Source of the DNA: Platycnemis pennipes
Taxonomy: Eukaryota; Arthropoda; Insecta; Odonata; Platycnemididae
Assembly (NCBI GenBank): GCA_933228895.1
Contig: OW121856.1
Location: 113,001,163-113,065,162, forward strand
Length of the DNA: 64,000 bases
Reading direction: 5' to 3'
Below, in pieces: positions 1 through 10,997 of the stretch. Both the position numbers and the translations under genes were made by a program. The notes under the pieces were generated by a model, which did not search any database, was not told the DNA's origin, and worked only from the letters and a program-made list of their open reading frames with translations. The stretch's first letter is position 1; every line of letters starts with the position of its first letter.

Positions 1-4
1 ATTT

Positions 5-866
5 CATCTGAATACTCACTTTATTAGACTTTGTTGTTTAAATTAGATCTACAAATGAACCACTCATAAATTAAGGATGGTCGGGTCAGATCCAAAGAAC
101 CACGGGTCTTTCATTTCATTCGCTACTGAAATCATATCCAGAGACAGTAAAAATTCAGATCCGGATCGGAGATTTTAACATCTCGCGGCCTCATGATCGA
201 TGCGCCGCGGGAATGGAATGCACGTATGGTAGATACCAACAAGGAGAGTTAAGTAACTCGGGTCACGAAATGAGAAGAAGATTTTTTCCGTGCCACAAAC
301 GAGGAAAACAAAATAAAAAATATTCGTATTGACCTTTTTCTCCATAGGCTCGGATGTGCGAGAAAAAAATTATGCCGAATGTCATGCGGGTCGCCTACAT
401 TCGCCAGATTCCCGTGAACCTATGAGAGCGTAGTTGTTAAAAATAAGGGCTAGTGTACTGCCAGTCGCAAGTTCGATCCTTAACACTACCTAAGAATACA
501 GCCGTGCTGTATTCCTAGGGTAATGCTAGTAGGCTGTTAAAAAAAGTAAGTTATCAGAAATTTCATGCCAAATTATAAGTAAAAAAAAGTAATTAAATTA
601 GTCGAAAGGAAATGATTGGAAAAAATTTATATTACAGAATTAAATCGTGGAATCATTACGTTAACTTTACAGTGTATTTTTGAGTGACGCATTTGTAAAT
701 CTAGTTGAAGCGATAGAATTACAAAAAAGTCAGTATCCACACACAAAGGTTGGAAATGAAGGATGATAAAGTTTTTTATTCAATGTTTGAAAGAAAAATT
801 TTAAACAGCGTAAGAATCGAACTTCATTACCTGCAGTCCACTACTCACTCTGTTATTGTTATTACC
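5..866. repeat. Dispersed repeat copy (same family as 62186-63026) with tRNA-like box sequences
   Basis: This stretch aligns by eye along most of its length with 62186-63026, sharing the opening ATCTGAATACTCACTTTAT, the GATCCGGATC motifs and the closing CTTCATTACCTGCAGTCCAC. Around 419-490 is a tRNA-like segment with a B-box-like AAGTTCGATCC; the matching segment near 62590 has a better A box (TAGCGTAGTTG). No long reading frame is present. It is probably a non-autonomous transposon or a SINE composite. Its ends are not defined because the window begins inside or at the edge of the copy. Confidence 0.7.
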
Positions 867-1089
867 ATTATCTCATTAATTTGCCTTTAACTTAATTTTG
901 CCTACTGTGTTTTTTATGTTGCGTAGGGTAGCCATAACTTCTGTATTGGATCTCAAATGTATGTAATTAACTGTTTGTTCACATTGGTATGAAGTATTTA
1001 TTAATAATATTAAAAAAAAAACCCTTCCTTTAAGACTCCTTTTTCCCAACATTAAACACAGCTTTCACCTTTTTAAAATGATTTTATTT

Positions 1090-1322
1090 ACCGCATTTGT
1101 CATTTTAAACACCGCTTTTGATGATTTTTATTTACCATTTTTCGGTGTCCCTACTCATTACACATGGTCCTTATCAACTTTTTTTGAATTAAGAATATAC
1201 TATTTGCTCTTGAGGTATTTTCCCAGAGTATGACACCATATGAGATCTGGGAATAAAATATACCATAATATAGAGTTTTGAGTACATTAAGGCTGACAGT
1301 ATGTTTCAAAACAGATACAAGA
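1090..1322 (-). pseudogene. Jockey reverse transcriptase, segment 4 (C-terminal connection)
   Basis: The minus strand reads VLKTLYYGIFYSQISYGVIL followed by W, then IQKKLIRTMC, matching the Jockey block YY..F.SHL.YGI.LWG....VF.LQKK.IR. It follows segment 3 once the two adjacent Tigger-type elements (1325-5344) are taken out. Beyond about 1100 the reading degenerates into stops, so the 3' end is not fixed. Confidence 0.8.
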
Positions 1323-1324
1323 TA

Positions 1325-2283
1325 CAGTAGACTCTCACTAATCCGGCAGATATCGGACCAGGGTACTGCCGGATTAGTGAAAACGCCGGATTACTGGAAG
1401 CTCATTAATAAAAACATTTAAATGCACAAAATACGCGTTTTATTAGACTTGTACAATTCCAAACTATTGTTTAATATACAAAAGAATCAACATATTTCAT
1501 AGTTCATAGTCCTAGTTCATTAATGATTTCTTTCAACTTTTCTTTCTATGGGTCGACTGCGGCAACATCACAAGAAAGTTTTTCATCTGTCATACTTAGC
1601 AAAAGAATTCCAAACAGTTTTTTGAATTTTTCAAGACGTCCTTCACTAGCCTTAAAATCGTCTTTCCCTGATATTTTTTCGTAAAATATCTTTGCTCTTT
1701 CTTTAAGAATTTCCCCTGATATTGGTGTGTGCCTATTCCTTTCTTGAATGAAGCAAGCATATAGGCTATCCTCAGCCTGAGGGAACTCGCCCTTTTTCAA
1801 CGTTTTCCGGACACTTTTAACATTGTCACTGCTTTCACAGAAAGACTTAATTTTTTCCTGGTTCTTACGTAGGTATGTCATGTTTTGTAGCACGGCCGAC
1901 TCCATATTCATTTGCTAGGTTGGAAAGCTTGTCACCCTTATCATGTCTATTTAAAATCTCGTTTTTCTGAATCAGTGTTAACGTTTTGTGCTTCCGTTTA
2001 CACTGAGACATTTTCACTCATCAATATCTTGAAATATAAATTAATCTACACTATAAAATGCCACCGCACTCGACACCACACTAGACACCACGAATAAAAC
2101 TGGTAAATATGTATGCCGGCGGGTAAACCACGAGACGGCGAGGCAACTGAGTGATCGCTAGTTGTTTGTTTACAATACTTTCAGTAACGTGTCTCAACTT
2201 GAAACCCCCACCACGCCCGTAAAAATACGCCGGATTACTGGAGTGCCGGACTGGCGCAGTGCCGGATTATAGAGGGTCTACTG
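1325..2283 (-). mobile_element. Tigger/pogo-type element, internally deleted, with DNA-binding-domain remnant
   Basis: The ends are inverted (CAGTAGAC... and ...GTCTACTG) and flanked by TA on both sides (1323-1324 and 2284-2285), as in Tc1/mariner-pogo elements. Minus-strand bases 1911-1546 encode about 121 residues of the CENP-B/Tc5-type helix-turn-helix region seen in Tigger transposases: HTPISGEILKERA, then FKASEGRLEKFKKLFGI. The DDE catalytic domain is missing, so this is an internally deleted, non-autonomous copy. It abuts the next Tigger element, sharing the TA at 2284-2285. Confidence 0.85.
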
Positions 2284-2285
2284 TA

Positions 2286-5200
2286 CAGTAAAACCTCCCT
2301 ATATCGAAATGGAAGGGACCAATTTTTTAGTCATTTTGATAAGTGGAGGTTCATTATAAAGAGGTTTTAGCAAAATTAACACATATTTCCGCCTTATGAA
2401 ACTTTTTGGTAGTAAAATGTGCTGCTTCCGTGTGCAATTATGCTTTTTCATAGTTTTAATGTTTATAATAATAAAAACAAGGGTACAAAAACTAACTTAA
2501 GCACTCTCCGCCAAATAAAATTTGTAATTTCTGTTTGTTTCATTTTTTTCAAATTCTTTTGAAATGATATCTTCTATCTTATTTAATAATAGTAGATTTT
2601 CACTGCGGCAGTACTCCATATTTAAAAAAAATCTTTCCATCACACCCAAAGCGTCCTGCACCTCTTTTTTGTTTGGCTTTGGCATAAAATTCTCACCATC
2701 ACTCTCTTCTTCTTCCATGTTATGGACTACTGCTGGAGATTCCCCGCCAGCTTCTTCCTCCATTTCTTCGAACACCTCTCCCTCATTTGGGGCACATGTT
2801 AGCAAGACATTGTCAACATTAATAAAGTCGTCAAATGATGACTGAACATTAATTATTTTGTTTATTTCAAGCCATTCTGTCGGTTCGTCCTCATACAAGA
2901 TATCTTCCTCACTTCCCCCATAAATCCAGCCTTTTTAAAACATTTTTCAATAACTTCTGCCTTCAAACAAGTCCACGAAAGACAGCCTGTGCATGGCCTG
3001 AATTATATGTTACAAGAACACTTTTTCAAATCATTTTTCTCCTCAACTGTACGCAACATGTATGACACTAGTTGCTGCCTGTAATGTCTCTTCACAATGG
3101 AAATTATTCCTTCATCAAGTGGTTGCAATTTGCTGGTGGTGTTTGGAGGAAAATGTACTAGGTACTTTGACGTGTCTTAACACCATCCCCTCAACTTTAT
3201 GTGCTGTACACTGATCAATGAAGAGAATGTTTTTCCAGTTTCTCACTCCCATCTTTGAGTCCAGCATGGTCAAGCACTCACAGAATAAAAATGCTGTCAT
3301 CCAAGAGTTCTCTGAGTTTTTGTATGAGCAAGGAAGTTTCTTAATATTTTTAAAGCATCTAGGCTTTTAATATTTTCCAATCACAAGAGGCTTCAATTTC
3401 TCTGAGCCATCAAAATTAGCACAGAAAAGCACTGTGAATCTTTCGTTGCTTTTTTTTCCCTCCATGGCATGATTGGCCTCTAACTGCTAAAGTTCTGTTT
3501 GGAAGCAAGTTATAAAAAAATCCTGCCTCATCCTCATAAAAAATGTCTCGTGGTTTATACCCGGCTAAAATCATCTGCAAAGTTTTTTTTCCACTCTTCT
3601 ACCACTGTGTCACTTCCAGGAGCTTCTTCCCCACTCATCTTCAAAGTTTTGAAATTCCACCGCACTTTAATCTTTTGAAGCCACCTATTCGATGCATGAA
3701 AATTTTCAATGCCCATTTTCACTGCTACTTCTCTTGCCTTTTGCTGTAGAATAGGCCCAGAAACAGGAATATTTCTGGCTCTACCTTCCATCAATCAATC
3801 AAATATGTGTCTGTCTAATTGTTCACTTTTCACCACCCGCAATTTTTTATTTATGCATCCTTGATGTGCTGCCTCTTCAGTTTCTTTACGTTTTTTATTT
3901 TTTTTTTAATTAGACGGTAAACTTACACAGAAGTTAGGCATATTTCACTGACCAATGTCTTAAACTACAAAATTGTGGCTGAAATGACTAACAATATGTA
4001 TGTGGGGGGACGGTAATGCACCATTGTTACGGATTGAAAGATAAGGAATGGTCGAGTTACAATTCTCGAGTCACGAGACGACTGCCACGAGGTGCAAGCA
4101 TGAAAAAAATGCGATCATTCTGGTACGGCCGAATTAATATCGAGTGTTGAATAGTTCAAAAATGAAACAGAATAGGCTAAATTCTCCTTAAAAGATCATT
4201 TGAATGCTAAAATATAACAAATCTTCCGATACGGTACAATAGTCGCATCAGATGTTAATCTCGTACGTGGGTATGGGCTCTTTCATAGCTCGGCGTTGCG
4301 TTATCGCGAGCAGCTGGCTTTCATAGCTCTGCGTTGCGGAAAGAAACGAAAAGCGATAAGCGTTTCGATAAATCAGCCGCAAGGAGGCAACATAATATAA
4401 TATTCGTGGTCAGCCGCAAACTCAGTGCAATTCTGTACATATCGCATTAGCATTTGATTATAGCTGTGTTAAATCATGCCTACATACAGTAAATAAATAT
4501 ACAAGTATTATGAGTCGCCAAATTTTTACAATTCCATCTGCACACTCGCTGACTTGGAACACCATTATTTTAATAAGTAACCTCAATGACTCAAAATATG
4601 AACTCATTCGCCCCAATCCTGTTATTGTCAATATTAAGTCAGTGTGGAAGAAGAATCGTATATATGTTTAACTAAACTATCTATATTAAGATATTATTCA
4701 GTCACTTGCGCTCGAACAACTCAATTGCAAATGTGTACAGTATGCGATAGCAACGGAGTTAAGTTTTCTGTGTCATTAAGGATTGGTGAGGGTAAATGCA
4801 AATAGAATATGCAGTGGTGTCATTCGTGATTACTTAAACCTAAGAATTAAACCATTTTACCGCAAAAATCACTCTGGGAGTTGTAAAAACTATTAGGACC
4901 CCGGGTCTAAATCCAGCAGGAAATTTGTCGTAAATATTTATATACGGATGTTTTAATGATGAGTATACTAAACACAAGCAATGCAAATCGATGAAATTAA
5001 GTCTTTGACGCATATGGTTAATAACAAACACACTAATGACTGCCCAGCTAAGCTTCACTTTTCAAGCGCTGCGGGTTTTCGCGCTCCCAACGTAGAAAAG
5101 TCGGAACGGCCGGACGGAACTTACTGCGGCTGGCGCCGGCTGAACATTTCATTCCATGGAGGTAGTTGGCTCGTCATGGGGGTGTATTCTCAGTATGAAG

Positions 5201-5344
5201 AGCAGAGGTTTTTCGAAAACATAGAGGTGCGATATAGAGAGGTTTCTCTATATAATTACATACAAATTTCGGAGGGACCAAGAAGTTATTACGAAAAACG
5301 GAGGTTTACGATATGAAGAGGTTCACTAGATAGAGGTTTTACTG
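2286..5344 (-). mobile_element. Tigger/pogo element with decayed DDE transposase
   Basis: The termini are CAGTAAAACCTC at 2286 and GAGGTTTTACTG at 5344, inverted to each other; TA precedes the left end. Minus-strand fragments lie in transposase order: 3794-3555 is a CENP-B/Tc5 HTH part (IPVSGPILQQKA, FHASNRWLQK); 3300-3115 is part of the DDE domain (NWKNILFIDQCTAHK, the first catalytic Asp block); 2898-2497 is an acidic C-terminal tail. Frameshifts separate them, so the transposase is a pseudogene. The right half (about 3900-5280) has no recognisable coding sequence. Confidence 0.85.
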
Positions 5345-5464
5345 AAAAAAAACTGAGTTTAACTTGTTGGACAATTTTGAGACATGCACATCCCACTTAA
5401 GATGTTTATCAACATGAATTCCTAGGAATTTTAACTCTTCCACCACATTAAAATCACTATTTAT
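5345..5464 (-). pseudogene. Jockey reverse transcriptase, segment 3 (thumb)
   Basis: The minus strand reads SDFNVVEELKFLGIHVDKH, then HVSKLSNKLNSV, the standard thumb-side block of Jockey RTs (FLGI.VD..L.W..H...L..KL). It continues segment 2 directly once the hAT element 5465-8590 and one copy of its 8-bp duplication are removed. It ends at the right terminus of the Tigger element at 5344. Confidence 0.88.
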
Positions 5465-8102
5465 TAGGGATGTGCGAGTAGTACTTTTTGACCTTGAGTC
5501 GAGTATCGAGTCGAGTTGTAAAGTACTCGCGAGTATCGAGTCGAGTCGAGTTTGTTCATTATTGTACATGAGTGAAGAGACCCAGTTCTTACTTAAGTCA
5601 TCGCAATTAAAGTTATCCAGCAATCTGACTATCAAATGGCAGGTCTACCTACCTAATGCATAGTTATAAACAGTCAAATTAATATGGCACGTAGCGCAGG
5701 CCAAAAGACATAATGGAAATATTCCGGTAGCTCTCGAAATAAGAAAATTACCTTCATTCCTAGGATTACTCAAAAATGTGTAAATTAGCTTGCAGTACGG
5801 TACCTAGAGTGTACTTATGCATAATATGAAGCCTATATGAGTGACATGCCCTATTAACTTGAAATTAAAGTAAGCCAGGAAGCAAAATATTTTTTCTTAA
5901 GGAATACTAATTAGAAGAGCATTCCTTGTATTTCGCATTCCTATGTATTTCTTTTCAGAGCTAAATGCTTTCTCAGCGATGTCGTGTATGCCGGGGTTAG
6001 TCCAGCAGTACAGTGAATTTCATACAGAATGCCTTGTTTGTGCAGTAAATATTTGATAAGCTCGCACCTCAAATTTATGATTGGCCGTTAATTAGTTAGT
6101 TTTTTAACATATACTTTTCTTCCTCTTCCAATTATTGACACCATCTCTTCAAAATCAATGATTTCTGCCTAAACATGATAGAACTTAGAATCATAAAAAT
6201 GACCTGTGTCAATCACCCCCATTTGCACGATGCATGAACACCCAATATCAGCACGGGTTATTTCCAATATCCATTAATGCAAGTTAATAATGTTTGAACA
6301 ATGAATTTTCATTCACGGATGAATGTGAGCAGGTATATGAATTTTGTATAGAGTCCTGTGGATTGAAGTTTTCGATTTCTAAGGAAATATATTTGAACAA
6401 AAATTTATTATAGATAATTATCTATATATCTTTATAATTATCTATCTTAAGATATGACTAGAAACTTGGCAATTAATGATGTAATTAATAATCCTAATTA
6501 GGAAATAAAAAAATGGAATAGTAAAACTTATAAGTTTTATACGATTATACCTATATCGTCCATAATGCCCTTAATAGGATGCCTACCATCCGTTACAAAA
6601 TTTCCTTCACCCGTGAGTTTGAAGACCAATATCTCCAAGATGGCTAAAGTGATTTTAAATTAAAGTATATAAAATTAAAGCTTGTTTATTTCTACGTTTA
6701 CTGGTAGTATTAAAATATTTTTACAATTTTTTTTACTGAAGTACGTGTTTAAGAACGGATTTTTAGCAAATTTTTTTTGGTACCGGATGGATCCATCGAA
6801 TTCGGGCATCGTAAGAACAACACAGATCAAGATATCAAACTTTCCTTTTCACATATTGTAGCTAAGGGCTTTGTTAATAGTTATACGAAGTTTCATACTA
6901 TTACGTTCGTCAATATTCTTGTTATTGATGAATTTGTCAGACTGCGTTATTTTCCATCCCGCACGCTTTCCGTTACGGAAATCACAGTTTGGACCTTTCT
7001 CTTGCTCTCGAGTCATTAATAAGAATCCACTTATGAAATATCAGTAGAATTCGTTGATTATTTGATATCGATATATACTTATTTTCGGCTATAAAAGCAC
7101 GCTCAACTGTCCAGAGCATGCCTGAAAGAGAAAGGTAGCGTGCGCGTGGAATCTTCTGCTGCAAGCAGATCGCCTATCGCTGTGAATGAGTCATGAGGAC
7201 TCGACAATAGCGGAAAGAAGTATCGCCATTAAGAATACAAGTCAGAGTCAGTTTAAGAACTGACGGTATCTTTGGAAGCATACCGTCATTATGCCTCCTC
7301 GCGGAAAGATTTTGGAGACGGAGTTGAAGATAATTAAAATGCAATTTGTTTCTTTCGTCGAGAAGCCGAGAAATGTGGGGACGAAAGCTATCTCTCTTAT
7401 CGCTGATTTTATTTTGGTGAATACTGCAACTTATAAACTTTTATTCAAGCATAGGCAAGGATATTTTTCCTGTGCATGCTAGAGAAATTTTCTCGCGTGG
7501 TGTTTGGTGCGCGCGGTATCTACGGTAGCTTACAACTTGACAACCTCGAGCAGCTTATCTCTCCAGGCCAAAAGTCCTGTCAAGTGGAGCTCGCTTTCCG
7601 AAATAAATATATACACGTTGAAAGCATATCTAATTCTCCCAATTTGTTAAGTCATTTTACACGTGCTTAGTTTTCAAACACGAAGAATAGCATCAAAATG
7701 AACTAAATTTCCGACTTCCGCAAGCTGAGATAGCGCATTTTTAAATATTATTCGTTTCGTAATTAATAACAGAGTGATCTATTTTAAACTTTGTTTAGTC
7801 TAAGATAAATATATGTTCCATATCTTATGCGAAGAAAAGAGAAGTGGCTTTTCATGTGTATCTTCAAGTGGGCGTCAAACACTCTTCCCGGCACTTCGGC
7901 GTAATATCCGGCGTTTTTATCTCTCTCGGTCGAAAAATTAATTAATATAACCAACTAAAAATATATATTTGACATTATTAAACGTATAAATAAACAAGAT
8001 TTAGTTCGATATACTTTATTTTAAAATTGAACTACTCATTTTTGTTATGTAAACCTTCAAACACAGGGGATGGAATTTTACAACGGACATTAGGTGCTTT
8101 GA

Positions 8103-8280
8103 GCTCGAATATAGTCCCCCCCAGACGTTTTCCGCAAAGATTTCGGTCAAAAAATGGGGGGGCTATATTCTGAGGAATACGGTGCATATGCGGTTTCATG
8201 CACCGTTTCGGCCAAAAAGGGGGGGGGGCTATATTCGGAGGAATACGGTACATATGTGGTTTCATGCACCGTGTAACCAC
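8103..8280. repeat. 66-bp tandem duplication with poly-G and an inverted partner
   Basis: A unit built on GGGGGGCTATATTC...GAATACGG and a CGGTTTCATGCACCG-like segment occurs twice with a 66-bp period (CTATATT at 8163 and 8229). It is preceded by an inverted partner, GAATATAGTCCCCCCC at 8107. It lies inside the hAT element and may be the terminus of a further, unrecognised transposon. Confidence 0.7.
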
Positions 8281-8282
8281 CG

Positions 8283-8372
8283 ATTCATCCATTCGTTCAC
8301 GCAAACGTACATGAATCCGTTCACGTAAAAGTACATGAAACGATTCACGCAAATGTAAATGAACGTACGTAA
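8283..8372. repeat. Short tandem array, about 27-bp period
   Basis: Three or more degenerate units of the form TTCACGYAAANGTACATGAA follow one another at roughly 27-bp spacing. The array lies inside the hAT element. There is no spacer diversity and no coding content. Confidence 0.65.
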
Positions 8373-8590
8373 GTACATGTTCGTGCGTGTTATCTATCGT
8401 GTAACTAGAGATTTACTCGATTTTGATGATAGCGCTTCCTGTTGGCAGATTTCTGAACCTATTGGATGTGGCGGCTCCGTCGACAAGAACTACTCGACTC
8501 GACTCGACTTTCGTAAAAATACTCGAAGTACTCGAGTCGAGTACCAACTACTCGACTCGACTCGAATTTTCGAGTACTCGCACATCCCTA

Positions 8591-8917
8591 CTATTTATAA
8601 AAAGCTGGGAGCAGTTCTCACATCTGTTGCTCTTAGCTGAAAAAATTACAGCTTGTGTTTTTTGACAGTTTAATACAAGATCATCACCACTGCGCCAATT
8701 CAACATTTTTTGTAGTACCTGTTCACTAGAAACTATCAAATCATTCACTGTTTTGCCAAAAGTTACAACACTCACGTCATCAGCAAAAATCACACAATTT
8801 TTTTCAACAATTGGTATAAGGTTCAAAGGTAGGTCATTAATGAAAATCAGAAATAGTATTGGACCCAACACTGATCCTTGTGGCACACCTTTTATGATTT
8901 CCTTTGAGGAAGATAAA
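8591..8917 (-). pseudogene. Jockey reverse transcriptase, segment 2 (catalytic palm)
   Basis: The minus strand carries KGVPQGSVLGPILFLIFIND followed about 20 residues later by FADD, the RT catalytic box with both aspartates intact, then a region ending LFIN at the hAT insertion. This is the most diagnostic piece of the element. The frame is open through this segment, but the open reading runs past 8591 into the hAT sequence and ends there. Confidence 0.92.
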
Positions 8918-8919
8918 TA

Positions 8920-10288
8920 CAGAGGAATCCCGGTATAACGAGTGCTCATAATCCCCCGGAAATCACTCGCTAAATCGAGCGCTCGTTATATCCGAAGGTG
9001 TTGAAAAAACCCACCTAATTCTCATAGTCGTTCGTATTTACAGTTTTTCTTTTGTTTCCATGGTATTTGACGAAGGTAAACAGCAAAAGTCATTTCAGGC
9101 ACAATCTGGTAGAATATCAACATATTTCATGAAAGAAACAGGACATTTTCCATTATATAAAATATTAATTCCCCTAGTTTCGGTGTTTTTCTTCCAGTTC
9201 TTCTATTTTTCGATCGCCAAAGAAAGCTGTAAAGACAGCGTAACTAGTCGGAATTAAAATATTAGGTATACTGTGGAAGTTTTTGGACAATTTTGCGAAT
9301 ATGTCATGACGATAATATCAGCTTTGTCGAGTTTTTGAATGTTAACCAGTACGTCCATCAGTTGGGAAAAATGGCCTGAAGGTTCACTGAAATACAGCAT
9401 GTTTCGGGGGTCGAAGATATTTTTCAAGCTTAAGCGAAGGCCAACTCAACGGCTGTTTTTTTCCGACACTATTAACCGGCGCAATATCACGATAATTCAT
9501 CGGGCAAGAACACGCTATGTTTGAACGAGCACCGTTCTTCTATCGCGATATTTATCGTGATAATATATCGTGATATTTTATCGGGACGTGATATCGTGAT
9601 ATTTTATCGGGGCGCGATATCATGATATTTTATCGCGATATTTATCATGGTCTGTTTATCGTGATCATGGTCCCTTGATCGTGATAGTTATCGCGATACT
9701 TATTTATAGCGATATTTATCGCACCCCGATATCTTATCGTGCCCCGATAACATATCGGGGCACGATAAGACGATGTTTATCGTCACGCTATGAGTTATTG
9801 TTATTGCCACCTTACGATATGCTAAAATTATCGTATCCCGATACTGAATTATCAATATTGCCAATGCCTAGACCTAACTCCCTCTCCTACTCTCATCTTG
9901 CTCGTTGTCCGCCCACTCCCCTCCCACTGATGACTGGGCCTAACAAAAGAAGAACGTGAAATGGGAGCGCGCAGAGCGTACTGAAGGCCATAAATCGCTA
10001 ATGTTTGGACATAAATGGCTTTAGGTGCTGTAGATATGGCACACATTTGTATTTTTAGTTTAATTAGCAGATAATACAAAACACAATAGTTTATTTTTGC
10101 TAGGCGGTGTATCGCCCTCAAGAGATATGTCGTAATACCGAGCGTATACCGTGGAAGGAACTTTTTGGCCTCGCTATATCCGCTTTATTTTACATGTAAA
10201 ACATAGGCCTTTTGGCGGTACAAAGACAATCACTCGCTATAACGCGATTATCGCAATAACCCGTACTCATTATACCGGGCTTCTACTG
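8920..10288. mobile_element. Pogo-like TIR element inserted in the Jockey RT
   Basis: The left end CAGAGGAATCCCGGTATAA and right end (read inverted) CAGTAGAAGCCCGGTATAA are closely matched terminal inverted repeats, with TA duplicated at 8918-8919 and 10289-10290. Size is 1369 bp. No transposase motif is seen; a degenerate GATATC-rich array (9535-9850) fills part of the interior. Removing the element and one TA brings Jockey RT segments 1 and 2 together. Confidence 0.85.
9535..9850. repeat. Degenerate GATATC/ATCGTGATATTTTATCG array
   Basis: About 300 bp is built from overlapping variants of ATCGTGATATTTTATCG, ATCGCGATATTTATCG and CCCCGATAAC. Units are partly palindromic and appear in both orientations. 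It lies inside the TIR element 8920-10288 and probably arose by slippage and inversion of a subterminal repeat. Confidence 0.75.
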
Positions 10289-10290
10289 TA

Positions 10291-10757
10291 TACAACTCCA
10301 TCTTGTTTATAGGCCACCTTCTGATATCGCCTAGATAGATATGATCTTAGCCAATTTAATGCTACCCCTCTTATGCCCAACAGCTGGCATTTTGAGAGTA
10401 GTTTTTCATGATTTATCATGTCAAATGCTTTACTCAGGTCGAAATAGATACCCTTAACTTAACATTTCTTATTAATATGCTGTAGAATGTGGTCGACTGA
10501 ATTGAATGAAGCTTGCTCAGTCGACCTTCCTTTTCTATAGCCAAATTGATTATCAGATAGTAGATTATTTTTTTCAAGGTATTCAACAAGCCTTCTACTG
10601 TAAACATATTGCCAAAATGAGGTATGATAGAAATAGGCCTGTAATTATATAGTTCACTTCTGTCACCCTTGTTTTTATATACTGGTACCACCTTGGTGAC
10701 CTTAAGAGCATCAGGATATTCACCTTCAACTAGGGGCTGGTTAATGAGATGTAACAA
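10291..10757 (-). pseudogene. Jockey reverse transcriptase, segment 1 (fingers and start of palm)
   Basis: The minus-strand reading contains TKVVPVYKNKGDRSELYNY and RPISIIP, the standard N-terminal RT signature of Jockey/I-type LINEs. Near 10440-10330, in a shifted frame, come FDKAFDMINHEK and then ALNWLRSYL-like residues, the block just before the GVPQGS motif. A frameshift separates the two parts. The segment stops at the TIR element at 10288. It is non-functional. Confidence 0.85.
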
Positions 10758-10997
10758 AGGATTAAGAATTATATCACCACTCTGATATAATTCTGATAAT
10801 CTGATGAATTATATCACCACTCTTATATCCCACACAAGCCATCTACATCAGTATAATTCTTTAGTTCAGTATTCTTGGATGTTTCACCATATCAGTGCGA
10901 GTTGCATCCTGAAAATCTTCTTCAGGGTTGTTACAGGTCAGGCAAATCAGGGAGAAAACAGGGAATATCGTCCATGGCATCAGGGAAAATGTAGGTC
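10758..10997. other. Short non-coding stretch upstream of the Jockey fragment
   Basis: I see no confident feature here. Two near copies of GAATTATATCACCACTCT (about 10767-10784 and 10805-10822) form a short direct repeat. It separates the Jockey remnant from the next decayed coding repeat. Confidence 0.4.

Larger units (their letters stand above)
5465..8590. mobile_element. Non-autonomous hAT element with 8-bp target duplication
   Basis: TAGGGATGTGCGAG at the left and its inverse CTCGCACATCCCTA at the right are the termini, flanked by the exact 8-bp duplication CTATTTAT (5457-5464 and 8591-8598). Short TIRs with 8-bp duplications are the hAT hallmark. Both ends also carry runs of CGAGTCGAGTA-like subterminal repeats (5490-5555 and 8490-8575), which may be transposase binding sites. 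No transposase is visible in the 3.1 kb interior. It is inserted inside the Jockey RT. Confidence 0.9.
1090..10757 (-). mobile_element. Jockey-type non-LTR retrotransposon, split by four DNA transposons
   Basis: Read on the minus strand, four separated segments (10757-10291, 8917-8591, 5464-5345, 1322-1090) join into one Jockey-clade reverse transcriptase in the right order: fingers (NYRPISIIP), palm (KGVPQGSVLGP, then FADD), the LKFLGIHVD block, and the C-terminal SYGVILW block. Between them lie TIR transposons at 8920-10288, 5465-8590, 2286-5344 and 1325-2283. The joins are near-perfect: LFIN from the second segment runs into SDFNVVEEL of the third after removing one copy of an 8-bp target duplication. 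Frameshifts and stops make the LINE dead. No ORF1 or endonuclease is recognised upstream, so the copy is probably 5' truncated. Confidence 0.88.

Noticed and set aside
8283..8372. Possible CRISPR-like array
   Set aside because: Degenerate 27-bp tandem without unique spacers, in eukaryotic transposon DNA.
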